Of a DNA stretch of 64,000 nt, positions 1-15,672 are shown piece by piece. Both the position numbers and the translations under genes were made by a program. The notes beneath the pieces are model-generated. The model was given only the letters and a program-made list of their open reading frames with translations. It was not told the DNA's origin and ran no database searches. Position 1 is the stretch's first letter. Each line of letters starts with the position of its first letter. This stretch comes from Pogonophryne albipinna (lineage: Eukaryota; Chordata; Actinopteri; Perciformes; Artedidraconidae), in the NCBI GenBank assembly GCA_028583405.1, contig CM053253.1, positions 16,948,925 through 17,012,924 of the forward strand, written 5' to 3'.

Positions 1-825
1 GTGTCAGTCTACAGACTATTTTCGTAGGAACAATTATATGTGTGACAAAGAGTTTCTTTAGACTTGTATGTTTGATCTAACTGACAGGTGAATTCAGTTA
101 TAAATGTGTGTTTTTTGGAGATGCAACTGTTAAAGAGGTAATTTGCAGCAGCCTTTTGGATTTGATGAGAGAGAGCTTTAAACTGCAGAGTGGAACGTTT
201 TTTCACAGCATGAAAGCTCCCCTCGTTTTGAACTATCGTGCTAATCGTATATTGGCCCAAAATTAAGTGAAGCGGGAATTTTTGCTCACAGGATATTGCA
301 ATCTGTTCCAAGTTTGTACACCCTTGTAACTCCTCTCCCTACTAGCCAAACACTGTATGTCTACGAATTACTTCACGCTACTTAAAATATTCCCTGGAAC
401 AAAATGTTGGATGTATTTAAAGGTCTTGACTTTGACAAGGTCAACATTAGGTTATCTAAATGAATTGCATCCTTACTGGCTTGAATTATCTTTAGAAGTA
501 AAAAAAAATGCATCATGAGCTGGTTAACCAATTGTGCTGTGTGTTATTTCACTGAGTTAACGAAAAGTCTATTAACTTAGCAAGAGGATAACGCCTCACA
601 AAAGAGAAAATACAGCATTATGCAAGTTAATTGTTCTTAAACAAGTCAGGAGTGAAATTGTTTATCTCTAACATATTCAACTGCCTGCGTCATCAATCTG
701 TTCCCTCTGCCAAGGACAAGCGGCAAGAGGAATCAAAACAGTAGAAAGACACAACACATCGCGCAGAAAACCCTGAAGAATTATCTCTGCACCCGCCTGA
801 GGAATGTTCTGATTATGGGAGACAA
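1..825. other. Anonymous DNA, possible LINE 5' leader at the end
   Basis: No gene or recognisable repeat is visible in the first 650 bases. A 100-codon minus-strand open frame (9-311) has no recognisable domain or protein-like composition and is treated as chance. The last 100-150 bases before position 826 are purine-rich and could be the 5' untranslated leader of the L2 element that follows, but no boundary or target duplication can be seen. Confidence 0.4.
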
Positions 826-1170
826 ATGAGACACATGGAGGAGTCTCCACTGCCCGTCATCCCCCCCCCTGTCAACGCCTTTGAGGATACTCCGTTCACC
901 CTTTCACCCTCGCCCACCCTCCTGGAGATCGTTGAACACATGAAGGAGATACAGAGGGTTGGCACCGATTCCTTCCTGGAGTTCAATAACCAAACTAAGG
1001 CGATACGCAGGGCTGGCAGCATGTCCTTTACCCCCGCTCCTCAACGACGCCCACCAAAATCACTGAAGCAGAGACGCGAACCATCTCCCCCGTCTTCATC
1101 AAGAAAGCATCTGCAGTCTCCGAAGAATGATAAGGATGTGTGTGTACAAAATGCAACAAACTCATACTGA
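826..1170 (+). CDS. L2 ORF1-like proline-rich peptide
   Basis: A 114-codon frame starts at an ATG (826) and ends at TGA 1168-1170. The peptide is rich in Pro, Ser and Arg, with basic C-terminal stretches (around RRPPKSLKQRREPS), plausible for a nucleic-acid-binding ORF1 product but without a diagnostic domain. It lies in the same reading frame as the endonuclease ORF just downstream; only this stop separates them. It could therefore be a true ORF1, the N-terminal part of a single polyprotein with one nonsense mutation, or the remains of either. Assignment rests on position in the LINE, not on sequence similarity I can demonstrate. Confidence 0.45.
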   Translation: MRHMEESPLPVIPPPVNAFEDTPFTLSPSPTLLEIVEHMKEIQRVGTDSFLEFNNQTKAIRRAGSMSFTPAPQRRPPKSLKQRREPSPPSSSRKHLQSPKNDKDVCVQNATNSY

Positions 1171-1173
1171 TAT

Positions 1174-2487
1174 GTGCTGGGTCCAGGCTCAAGGGCGTAT
1201 GGCACTCTCAACTCTTTCCAGGACATGCCGGGGCCCTGCCTGCCTATAGCTTTGCTGATATCTGTGTTGATAGGTAATAGATTAAGAGCCGTGAATCATC
1301 TTAGATACAGGAAGCGCTCAAACGTTTGTGTGAGTTTATCTAATTTAGCAGTGATTCCATGTCAGCCACAGCTTGTTACAAAAAACATGACTGATAGTGT
1401 GTTTAACAAACTTAAACTAGCTTTATTAAATGTCAGGTCTTTGGCAGGAAAAACATTTTTAATCAATGATTTTATCACTGAGCACAATCTCGATTTTATG
1501 TTTTTAACAGAAACTTGGATTGAACAAAATAACAGTGCAGGTGTTCTTATCGAATCAACCCCTCCCAACTTTAGTTTTATGAGTCAGGAAAGAATGCATA
1601 AGAAAGGGGGTGGAGTTGCTATTCTGTTCAATGATTCCCTTCAATGCAGGAAGACATCTTATGGGAACTTTGATTATTTTGAATATGTGGCCCTTCAGCT
1701 GAAATGCTCCTCTCGAGCTCTGTTCCTAAATATCTATAGACCACCCAAATACTGTGCAAGCTTTTTTGATGACTTTACTGAACTGCTGTCGATAGTGTGT
1801 ATTGACTTTGACCGTCTAGTCATTGTTGGTGATTTTAACATCCATGTTGACAACCCCCAGGACAGAGGGGCAAAAGAACTGTTTTGTGTTCTTGATAGCT
1901 ATGGACTGACTCAGCATGTGACGGAGCCCACGCACAGTAAGGGGCACACTCTGGACTTAATTATCTCAAAGGGTCTGAATATCTCTACGGTTGTGGTGAC
2001 TGATGTTGCACTCTCTGACCATTCCTGTGTTTTCTTTGAGAGCTCTATTTCTGTTCACAAAAATGTTCAAAAAGAGATAACCACAAAGCGATATTTAACT
2101 GAAAATACTAGGGAAATGTTTACTCAGAATTTTTCTTCCACACTTGCCCCTGCTAACATCTCAGTAAATGAGCTAGTAGATCATTTTAATTCAAAAATTA
2201 AAAATGTTATAGATGCCATTGCTCCAACTAAGGTAAAGGAAGTGACTGGGAAGAAAATATCTCCATGGAGAAAGGCCATGACCGTGAAAACAGAAAAAAG
2301 AGAATGTCGAAAAGCTGAACGCAGGTGGCGAAAAACAAATCTCCAGGTTCACTTTGAAATCTATAAAGAGAGACTTGGCCTTTATAATTTGGAATTGAAA
2401 AACGCACGACAATCGTTCTTCTCTGACATCATTACCAAAAACAACGCACGTGCCTTGTTTGCTACCGTCGACAGACTAACTAACTAA
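1174..2487 (+). pseudogene. L2 LINE ORF2, endonuclease half (frameshifted)
   Basis: This open stretch encodes the apurinic-endonuclease-like domain that nicks target DNA to prime reverse transcription. Visible blocks run in the usual order: LLNVRSL, LTETW (catalytic Glu), GGGVAILF, NIYRPP, VGDFNIHVD, HTLDLIIS and LSDHSCV (the SDH block). The first in-frame ATG is at 1225; another at 1387 lies just before the conserved domain and is as plausible a start. The C-terminal third is Lys/Arg-rich linker. The frame ends at a TAA inside a run of CTAA units near 2475-2487, where an apparent extra 4 bases shift the reading frame; RT-linker sequence continues in another frame. Endonuclease clade is well supported; the exact start is not. 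Confidence 0.85.
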
Positions 2488-2578
2488 CCCCCCAGTGTCA
2501 GTAGCCTCTGAATTTCTATCCACCAGGGCGTGCAATGATTTTGCCTCCTTCTTCACTGACAAAATTCAGAAAATCTGA

Positions 2579-4222
2579 CAAGCAGTCAGTGCCTCTGCAT
2601 CAGGAACAGCAAATGTGTTGTCTCTGTGTCCACTTAAAATCAATTCAAACACCATGACACAATTCCATCAGATTAATGAAAAAAACCTCGAGGACATTAT
2701 TCAACTTCTGAAATCCTCCTCCTGCTGCCTTGATATTATTCCAACAGGATTTTTCAAAGATGTTTTGCCTTGCATGGCCTCAGATCTACTTCATATAGTA
2801 AACAAATCTCTTCACTCAGGTATTTTTCCACAGGCCCTGAAAACTGCAGTCATTAAACCCCTCTTAAAAAAGAATAATCTAGATGCTTCAGTAATGAACA
2901 ATTACAGGCCCATATCAAACCTCCCATTTCTAGGTAAAATCATTGAAAAAGTTGTTTTTCAACAGTTGAGTAATTTCTTGCCTTTAAATAGTTGTTTCGA
3001 TGTGTTCCAGTCAGGCTTTCGTCCAAACCACAGCACTGAGACTGCTATTGTAAAGGTCTTTAATGACATCCACATAAACACAGACAGTGGCAGAACTTCA
3101 GTGTTAGTATTATTAGATCTCAGTGCTGCGTTTGACACTGTTGACCACAGCATATTACTAGACCGACTGGAAAACTGGGTGGGACTTTCGGAAACAGTTC
3201 TAAATTGGTTTGAATCCTACTTAAAGGACAGAAACAACTTTGTTTCTATAGGTAAATACACATCTGAGTTGACAAATATGACATGTGGGGTTCCTCAAGG
3301 CTCCATCTTGGGGCCTCTTCTCTTTAACATCTACATGCTACCACTGGCTCAGATAATGAAAAACAACAAAATAAGTTACCATAGCTATGCGGATGACACA
3401 CAAATGTACGTAACAATTTCACCAGGAGACTATGCTCCAATTCAAACACTGAGTAAGTGCATTGAACAAATCAATGACTGGATGTGTCAGAACTTTCTCC
3501 AATTAAACAAAGATAAAACTGAGGTAAAGGTTTTTGGAGCCAAGGCAGAACGTATAAAAGTTAGCGCTGAGCTTCAGCTTCAGTCTGCAATGTTCAAAAC
3601 AACAGATAAAGCCAGAAATCTAGGTGTAGTCATGGACTCTGACCTGAGTTTCAACAGTCACATTAAAACAGTTACTAAATCAGCCTACTATCACCTAAAG
3701 AATATATCTAGGATTAAAAGACTAATGTCACAGCAGGATTTGGAAAAACTTGTCCATGCTTTTATCTTCAGTAGACTCGACTACTGCAATGGTGTCTTCA
3801 CAGGTCTCACTAAAAAATCTATTAGAAAGCCGCAGCTGATTCAGAACGCCGCTGCTCGAGTCCTCACTAACACTAAGAAAGTGGATCACATCACACCTGT
3901 TCTGAAGTCTTTACACTGGCTTCCTGTGTGTCAAAGAATAGATTTCAAAATACTGCTGCTGGTTTATAAAGCACTGAATGGTTTAGGCCCAAAATACATT
4001 TCTGACCTCCTGCTAAATTATCAACCATCCAGATCTCTCAGGTCTTCAGGGACTGGTCAGCTTTCTGTCCCCAGAGTCAGAACTAAACATGGAGAAGCAG
4101 CGTTCAGTTATTATGCTCCAGATATCTGGAACAAACTCCCAGAAACCTGCAGGTCCGCTGCAACTCTGACTACTTTTAAATCCAGGCTGAAGACTTTTCT
4201 TTTTGTCGCTGCTTTTAATTGA
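2579..4222 (+). pseudogene. L2 LINE ORF2, reverse transcriptase half
   Basis: Open from just after an in-frame TGA at 2576-2578 to TGA 4220-4222. It contains the RT fingers and palm: NNYRPISNLP, the motif A block DLSAAFDTVDH, the motif B block GVPQGSILGPLLF, and motif C YADD at nt 3386-3397. Downstream lies the C-terminal region typical of L2/CR1, with AAARVLT and SLHWLPV. All RT catalytic aspartates are present, so the palm itself is intact; loss of function comes from the upstream frameshift near 2480 and the nonsense codon at 2576, which lies in a CGA-to-TGA-like context consistent with CpG decay. There is no sensible ATG that would give an endonuclease-RT fusion. Confidence 0.9.
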
Positions 4223-4412
4223 ACTATTCCTATCTTAGACTGCACTTTAACTTTTATCACTGTAACTTTTATCCATGTATTTTTTCTTTTAATGTTTATT
4301 TTATTAGCTTTTCTTTTTAATGACATATTTTAAATGCCATTTTCTTAATGTCTTTTATTTTTTTGTAAAGCACTTTGAATTGCCTTGTGTTGAAAAGTGC
4401 TATATAAATAAA

Positions 4413-4515
4413 CTTGCCTTGCCTTGCCTTGCCTTGCCTTGCCTTGCCTTGCCTTGCCTTGCCTTGCCTTGCCTTGCCTTGCCTTGCCTTGCCTTGCCTT
4501 GCCTTGCCTTGCCTT
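4413..4515 (+). repeat. (CTTGC)n tail of the L2 element, about 20 units
   Basis: About 103 bases of almost perfect CTTGC pentamers begin directly after the AATAAA and end where unique sequence resumes. Position and phase show it is the LINE's 3' terminal repeat, extended well beyond what is needed for priming. Confidence 0.95.
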
Positions 4516-9027
<4,512 letters not shown>

Positions 9028-9937
9028 CAGTTGCAAGAAAAAGTATATGAACCCTTTGGAATTACCTGGATTTCTGCATAAGTTGGTCATAAAATGTGTT
9101 ATGATCTTCATCTAAGTCACAACAATAGACAAACACAGTCTGCTTAAACTAATACCACACAAACAATTATATGTTTTCATGTTTTTATTGAACACACCAT
9201 GTAAACATTCACAGTGCAGGGTGGAAAAAGTATGTGAACCCCTAGGCTAAAGACTTCTTCAAGAGCTAATTGGAGTCAGGAGTCAGCCAACCTGGAGTCC
9301 AATCAATGAGACGAGATTGGAGGTGTTGGTTCAAGCTGCCCTGCCCTATAAAAAATACACCAGTTTTGAATTTGCTATTCTTAAGAAGCATTGCCAGATG
9401 TGAACCATGCCTCGCACAAAAGAGCTCTCAGAAGACCTACGATTAAGAATTGTTGACTTGCATAAGAGCTGGAAAGGGTTACAAAAGTATCTCTAAAAGC
9501 CTTGATGTTCATCAGTCCACGGTAAGACAAGTTGTCTATAAATGGAGAAAGTTCAGCACTGTTGCTACTCTCCCTAGGAGTGGCCGTCCTGTAAAGATGA
9601 CTGCAAGAGCACAGTGCAGAATGCTCAATGAGGTGAAGAAGAATCCTAGAGTGTCAGCTAGAGACTTAAAGAAATCTCTGGCACATGCTAACATCTCTGT
9701 TGACGAATCTACGATACGTAAAACACTGAACAAGAATGGAGTTCATGGGAGGACACCACGGAGGAAGCCACTGCTGTCCAGAAAAAACATTGCTGCACGT
9801 TTGAAGTTTGCAAAAGAGCACCTGGATGTTCCAAAATATTCTGTGGACAGATGAAACCAAAGTTGAGTTGTTTGGAAGGAACACACAACGCTATGTGTGG
9901 AGAATCCAAAGGATTCACATACTTTTTCTTGCAACTG
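9028..9937 (+). mobile_element. Internally deleted Tc1-like transposon with IR/DR termini
   Basis: Terminal inverted repeats begin CAGTTGCAAGAAAAAGTAT at 9028 and close with the reverse complement ending at 9937. TA dinucleotides flank both ends (9026-9027 and 9938-9939), the Tc1/mariner target duplication. An internal direct repeat of the TIR core (aaaaagtatgtgaaccc, about 9224-9240) marks the IR/DR arrangement of many vertebrate Tc1 elements. Only the N-terminal part of the transposase gene remains; sequence jumps to the right TIR near 9905, so the catalytic DDE core is mostly deleted. It is now a non-autonomous derivative that keeps transposase-binding ends. Confidence 0.92.
9407..9905 (+). 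pseudogene. Tc1-like transposase, N-terminal remnant
   Basis: The ATG at 9407 opens a frame beginning [12 protein letters not shown], the usual start of fish Tc1 transposases. An extra base near 9470 shifts the frame; the rest of the paired-like helix-turn-helix region ([18 protein letters not shown]) and the second DNA-binding segment continue in frame at 9450-9854. A further indel near 9830 precedes the first catalytic block, still recognisable in another frame as WTDE followed by a VELFG-like stretch. The second Asp and the Glu of the DDE triad are absent because of the internal deletion. No functional product is expected. Confidence 0.88.
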
Positions 9938-9939
9938 TA

Positions 9940-10523
<584 letters not shown>

Positions 10524-12090
10524 GGAAGTTGGGATAGAGTTTCATCACCAATAAAGCACACAAGAAATGCATGTATGTGATGCATGTAATCAAAAACTCA
10601 TGGGTATTGCTCTGCTATCTGTACAATATACAGAAAAGTAATTTATAACCTGGATCACAAACTATATATTAGGCTTTGATTCATAGCAGAACACAGGGGT
10701 GTTTTATATTTGTTGGATGGAAACAAGCATTTATTTTTATTTTCTTATGCAGTCTTTCTTGAAATTCAAATATTCAACATTTTTGGATGGAAACCTGGCT
10801 GACCTGTTGAAAAGTAGGAAATGGAGTAGAAGTATAAAGCAGCATATTATGTAAACAAAAGAATAGTATACTGTAAGTAACTCAACATTAGTACTCAAGG
10901 ACAACACTTGAGCAAATAAACTTTGTATCTTTCCACAATCTATATTAGTAATGGACTCTTTTAGGTTGATATTTTTTACTAACCTTACATAAAAAGAAAC
11001 AAGGACGATCAGGATTAATTCAGTACCCTATGTGTGTCAGCTTTGGCTTTATTTAGATGAGTTTCGGGAACAAATGTAGCTTCAAAAGTATCACTCAAAG
11101 TATTGGCATGTCCTCAATGTCAGCTGAAGGAAACTCCATGTTGACAAAAGGCCAATACTGGCGGCTTGCATTAATTGCTTTGACAACACATGCAGTCACA
11201 TACCAGGTCCAAAACAGCTGTCAGGTCTTTTTTGAGAGGGGTAATCAATGTTAAACATTATTTTGTTTCCATGTTTGTGGGCGTGCTAATTTTCCTTCGA
11301 CTGACAGTATGCTCCATGTTTACCACAAACCACATTCAAGTGTCAGTGGTGACTGTAGCTTATTTGAAGCAGTAGTGTGGAAACATGTGTTGTGCAAATG
11401 GTTTTGAGAATAATACAGCAGCAGAAAGCTACAGGGCAGGCACTTTTGCCTGAGGGTCATTCACATCATATCCAATACTGGTGACACTCAACCGTATCGA
11501 TCAGCAGGCCGGGAAATGTTTTTGCTGATAAAAAATGTCCCTTTAATATCTGAAACAACTACACTGAAATGAGTTATTCAAAGTAGTTTGGGAAATATAG
11601 CACTGTGTGTGTCATCGGTTGGCTTTAAAAAAGACTAACGTGTGCTGAAACCCATGTGTATGAATATGAAAACGTTGGAAACTCTATAAAACACGGTCCC
11701 AAAGCAAGCTATAAAGGGAACAAGGCCTCATTTAAAATGAATGAAAAGAAAAGAAAAATGGTCTTGGTTAATAAAAGCAAATTACAGTCCTTAAGTTGAT
11801 TTACAACTTGAGACTGGTGGTGCAGAACAACAATACGTTTTTCATCAAGTTACTAGCTTCCGGCTACTACATTGGAGCCCATGTCAACCAGCAAAGCAGT
11901 AAGCAAGCTTTATCAAATATTAAACTATGTCAAGTCCAATTATCCAATGTCAGTGTAGTGGATATGTGGCTGTGACCATACACACAGAGGTGATAAAACA
12001 GCAGCAGACTGCTCAGTTTTATGACTTATAAGTTTCAAGTACATTCTCAGAAGTTCATATCTGCTGCCATATGTGTTCTGTGTGTATGTT
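10524..12090. other. Anonymous intergenic DNA
   Basis: No gene or recognisable repeat. It abuts the left GTT of the DIRS element. Confidence 0.55.
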
Positions 12091-12114
12091 GTTCTCATTC
12101 ATAACACTCCGTTC

Positions 12115-12290
12115 GATGTCTCACTATGGGATGCGCCTCAACGCGTATGCAAACAGAAGCATCAATCTCATTACGCCAATCCTGATTGGCTGGTGATCTT
12201 GACGTCAACGTCAGGGAATCCACCCACCCTTTAAGTAGCTTGCGCTACGACGCAGCCGCAGCGTCATTCAAACACCTCTTCTCGCTTCAG
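12115..12290 (+). repeat. DIRS left inverted terminal repeat
   Basis: From GATGTCTCACTATGGG to about CTCGCTTC, this segment is the reverse complement of 17849-18021 with small indels (for example an extra 6 bases in the left copy near 12253). The outer 24 bases (12091-12114) are not shared with the right end but are found in the ICR. Confidence 0.93.
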
Positions 12291-12411
12291 AGCACATCTC
12301 GACTTATCAGTAACCGGGTTAGCTTAACGGTCCACAGACTGAACCCAAAGTTAACATTCGGTCGACGGGCGCTAGCCGGTTACTTTTTTGCTTTGCAAGA
12401 AGACTGAGCAA

Positions 12412-12800
12412 TATTAACACACCAGTTAATATTGTAATCTGCCTCGCCGTTCTTTCTGTCGAAATAACGGTAAGGTTTGATTTTTTCTTCAAGCTAGTAA
12501 CATACCTGTTGCTAGTTTGTTCTTCCCTCCACACCGACACCACGGTAAAGAGGACGTTCTCTTTTCTCTCTCACACCAGAGGAGACAGAGATAAAAAAAA
12601 AAAAAAAAAAGGTATTAACACACCAGTTAATATTCTTTAAAGAATAAAATCTACACCGTCGCCTTTTTTCCTTTCGGACTAACGGCAAGGTTGGATTTTT
12701 TTTTTCTGAGTAACGTACCTGTTACTAGCGTGTCCACTCCACGCCGACACCCCGGCGATCGAAGATGGACCCTTCTCTCCCTCACACCAGAGGAGTCAGG
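12412..12800 (+). repeat. Tandem duplication of the DIRS leader
   Basis: Two imperfect copies of roughly 180-190 bases (12412-12590 and 12613-12800, offset about 201) each begin TATTAACACACCAGTTAATA and end near CTCACACCAGAGGAG. A poly(A) run of about 19 bases (near 12593-12610) separates them. The second copy contains the gag start codon at 12765. They differ at many positions, so the duplication is not recent. Confidence 0.85.
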
Positions 12801-14417
12801 GACTCGGAGGCTCGGCTATGCCGCTGCGGGTTTAAGATTTCAGGCACAGACTCACACCAGGTCTGCTCGTCCTGCCTCGGGCTGGAACACGCCCGGGAGG
12901 CTATCGATAACCCCGGCTCGTGCGGGCATTGTACCCGCTTCACCATGAAGAGCCTCCACCGACGGTTAGCACGCCAAGCTAGCTTGTCGGGACATGACCC
13001 CCTCATGTCCGCTGATTCGCCGTCCGGCAATCAAGACATGGTGGCGTCCGCCGCAGAGATTGAGCCCCGCGCTGTGTCAGACTGGGGCTCAACAACGGCG
13101 ACAGCCGCTGAACCGGAGCCCCACGCCGTTTCAGGCTGGGACCCGGTGGCGGCGAGAGCGGAGCCCCGCGCTGTGTCAAGCCGGGGCTCCCAATTGGACC
13201 TCACCATGGTTCCACCCGCGGAGGATGTCCTGGAGTTGGACTACATGGAGGACGAAGAGGATGCCTCTGAGTTCCTCCTGTCTGACTCGGATGGGGATGA
13301 CATCTTCGGTTCATCGGCTCAGGCTGCAAAGCCGGGAGCGATGTCCGCTCACCCGGGCGAGAGCACACCAGCTTCGCCCGTCCTAAGCATGGACTTGCAG
13401 GCCGTGTGTCAACGCGCTGCGTCCAGGCTGGACATCCCATGGCCTGAAGTGGCCAAGGAGACCTCCAGATCTCGCTACGAGGGGAAGAACTTGCCCCAAG
13501 CAGCGAGGACGAAGAGGCAGCTCCTTCCAGTCTTTCCGGAGATGCTGGACGAGGTGTCGGTCTCGTGGAGAGACCGTCCCTTCAGCAACAAGGCCCCAAT
13601 CCAGGTTGCCTCCTCCCTGGACTGTGACGGTATGGAGAGGCTCGGCCTGCTCCGCATGCCGCCCATGGAACCGCTGGTGGCAGCCCACCTCCAACCGAGG
13701 CTGGCTTCGACACCTAGCAGGAACCCCATGCTACCGGCAAAGGCAGACCGGTTCCAGTCAGCGATGACCGAACGGGCCTATAAAGCCGCAGCTTTGTCCG
13801 CCAGGGCTCTCAACGTCTCCTCGCTGCTGCCCGCCTACCAGGCGGAGCTTTGCGAGGACATGTCGAGCAGACCTGAGCCTGCCGTGTGGGACGAGATCGC
13901 AGCGATCACGGACATTTGTCTCCGTGTGCAGCGCTGCGCAGTCCAAGCCACGGGCAAAGCGCTGGGAATGATGGTGGTACAGGAGAGAGCCAGGTGGCTC
14001 AACCTGACCAACCTTCCAGACCGGGAAAAAAGAGGATGTTCTGGACATGCCTATTGTTCCCGAGGGCATATTTGGCTCCGCTCTAGCTTCAATGCAGCTG
14101 AGGTGCGAGTCAAAAAAGGAAGGGAGACGAGGCTCTCCAGCTCTGTCTCCCCCGAAGGGTCCAGCCGCCACCTCCAATGGTCCCGCGGCAGGCCTTCACC
14201 CAAGCTGTCTCACGTCCTGTCCGGTTCAAAATACCGAAGTAGCAGAGACCGCAGCCCGTCCCGGGTCCCCAGCCCGGGCACAAGGCAAGAGGGAGCTGGC
14301 CAAGAAAATCTCCGGTCCCGGCAGCTGCCGCTCAGGCACAGCCGACCCAGGTTTTCAGCCACCAGGCGAGGAAGAAGAAGCGGGCGGCCTGACCGCCTCC
14401 TCTCCTCTCCTCGATGA
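12765..14417 (+). pseudogene. DIRS gag-like protein, frameshifted near the C-terminus
   Basis: The ATG at 12765 opens a 550-codon frame. Near the N-terminus (about residues 19-60) is a Cys/His-rich cluster, CRCG...CSSC...H...CGHC, resembling a small zinc finger. An acidic stretch follows (about residues 157-180), then a region with DIRS gag-like features. From about 14025 the frame breaks: a run of A bases has one extra base, and the continuation PIVPEGIFGSAL is seen in another frame (from 14047). A second shift near 14120 and an in-frame TAG near 14239 follow; the basic tail KKKR ends at a TGA near 14390. The last 130 or so residues of the listed frame are therefore out of register. Assignment as gag rests on position and the Cys cluster. 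Confidence 0.8.
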
Positions 14418-14838
14418 AGGAGCTGGAAGTTCCCTGTTCCCCAGCTCCAGAGCACGTTCCAGTGTTGGATGCTCATGTGTTTTCGGGGTGCCACCATGCC
14501 CCCATCTTCCCGCCGCCTTGAGTGATGCCAGAACGTCATCCTCAAGTTCGCGCCATCAGGGAAATGGACTTAACATCAAAGACAGCAAGTTCCGCTGCCT
14601 GTTTAAGTCACACAAACACATGTCATCATTGTTGTTTCAAAATAAATCATTTTCCACTGTCGTTTCCAGGCTTGAAGCCAAGGGCGCAGTCAATAAAAAT
14701 GAAAAGAAACAATATAAACAATAAACAGTCTGTCGTCTGCCCCTCTTTTGAGAGCGGCTGCGGCCTTTCTCAAAAGGCGGACAATAGACGGGATTGTGAA
14801 GGCACCACCGCCACGCGCATGCGCAGTGTCGGCCGGGG
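14418..14838 (+). other. DIRS gag-RT spacer
   Basis: Between gag and RT no domain is recognised. Part of the RT N-terminal extension may begin here; the first plausible RT homology starts near 14955. Confidence 0.5.
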
Positions 14839-15672
14839 TTGTCAACCTGTTGTCACGGTTGTCACCGTGTTCAGACACTAGAGGGCCCCATAACACAACA
14901 AATAGAGACACAGAGGGCAGACGACAGAGATGTGACATCTCCGCTCGCTTTGAGAAGCGAAAAGTGGAGGATGCTCACAGATTCTGCTTGGGTTTTCAAG
15001 ACAGTAACACGGGGCTACAGGCTCCAATTCGCTGTCACCCCCCCTCACTTCTCGGGCATTCTGTATTCACAGGCCCGGGGAGAGTCGGCCCATATTCTAG
15101 AGCAAGAGATTTTCTCGCTACTAGAAAAGAAGGCTATATCTATAATACCCGCCGAACAGAGTCAGAGCGGCTTTTATTCCAAGTATTTCCTCGTTCCCAA
15201 ACGGGGAGGGAACGGAATTCGGCCTATACTAGATTTGAGAGCTCTGAACAAATATCTCAAAAGATACAAATTCAGAATGCTCACTCACACATCTCTGTTG
15301 CGTCTCGTGCGCCAAAACGACTGGTTCACATCAGTCGACCTGAAAGATGCGTATTTCCACATCCCAGTATATTACTCACACAGGAAATATCTGAGGTTCG
15401 CCTTTCAGGGTGTCTGTTACGAGTACAGAGTACTTCCCTTCGGTCTGTCTCTCAGCCCGCGAGTGTTTGTACGGTGTACGGAAGCCGCGATAGCCCCGTT
15501 AAGACAACAGGGTATTCGCCTGGCAACTTATCTGACGATTGGCTCCTTCTCGCACAGTCGGAGCAAGAGGCTATTACGCAGACGAATGTCCTCGTAAAAC
15601 ACCTGCTCGACCTGGTTTTCGTAATAAACACAGAAAAGAGCATGTTGTCCCCAGCCCAGACTGTACTCTTTC
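14839..15672 (+). pseudogene. DIRS reverse transcriptase, frameshift at the catalytic YLDD box
   Basis: Frame 14839-15597 carries the fingers and palm: the block with YFLVPKRGG and RPILDLRALN, motif A DLKDAYFHIP at residues 167-176, and motif B LPFGLSLSPRVF at 199-210. Motif C should follow ATYL at residue 231, but one base is missing near 15535; the DDWLLLAQS continuation is read in the next frame and runs to about 15670. There the sequence passes abruptly into the RNase H leader in the original frame, and the RT thumb/connection seems shortened, suggesting an additional deletion of some tens of codons. The reading frame has no convincing ATG; the listed start is simply the open frame. RT activity from this copy is very unlikely. 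Confidence 0.9.

Larger units (their letters stand above)
826..4515 (+). mobile_element. Near full-length L2-clade non-LTR retrotransposon (LINE), inactivated
   Basis: The order is a short proline/serine-rich ORF, an apurinic-type endonuclease, a reverse transcriptase with YADD, a 3' UTR with AATAAA at 4407-4412, and a tail of tandem CTTGC units. Endonuclease type, the RT box set, and the C-terminal block after the RT with 'SLHWLPV' all fit the L2/CR1 group. Fish L2 elements typically end in a short tandem repeat rather than poly(A), as here. No target-site duplication is evident. The element is broken by a stop between the first two ORFs, a frameshift near 2480 and a nonsense codon at 2576-2578, so it is not autonomous. 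The 5' boundary is uncertain. Confidence 0.88.

Noticed and set aside
9..311. 100-codon minus-strand open frame
   Set aside because: No recognisable domain, ordinary AT-rich composition, no splice or promoter context; likely chance.
13758..14177. 139-codon minus-strand frame inside DIRS gag (and similar antisense frames)
   Set aside because: Shadow of the GC-rich plus-strand coding sequence.
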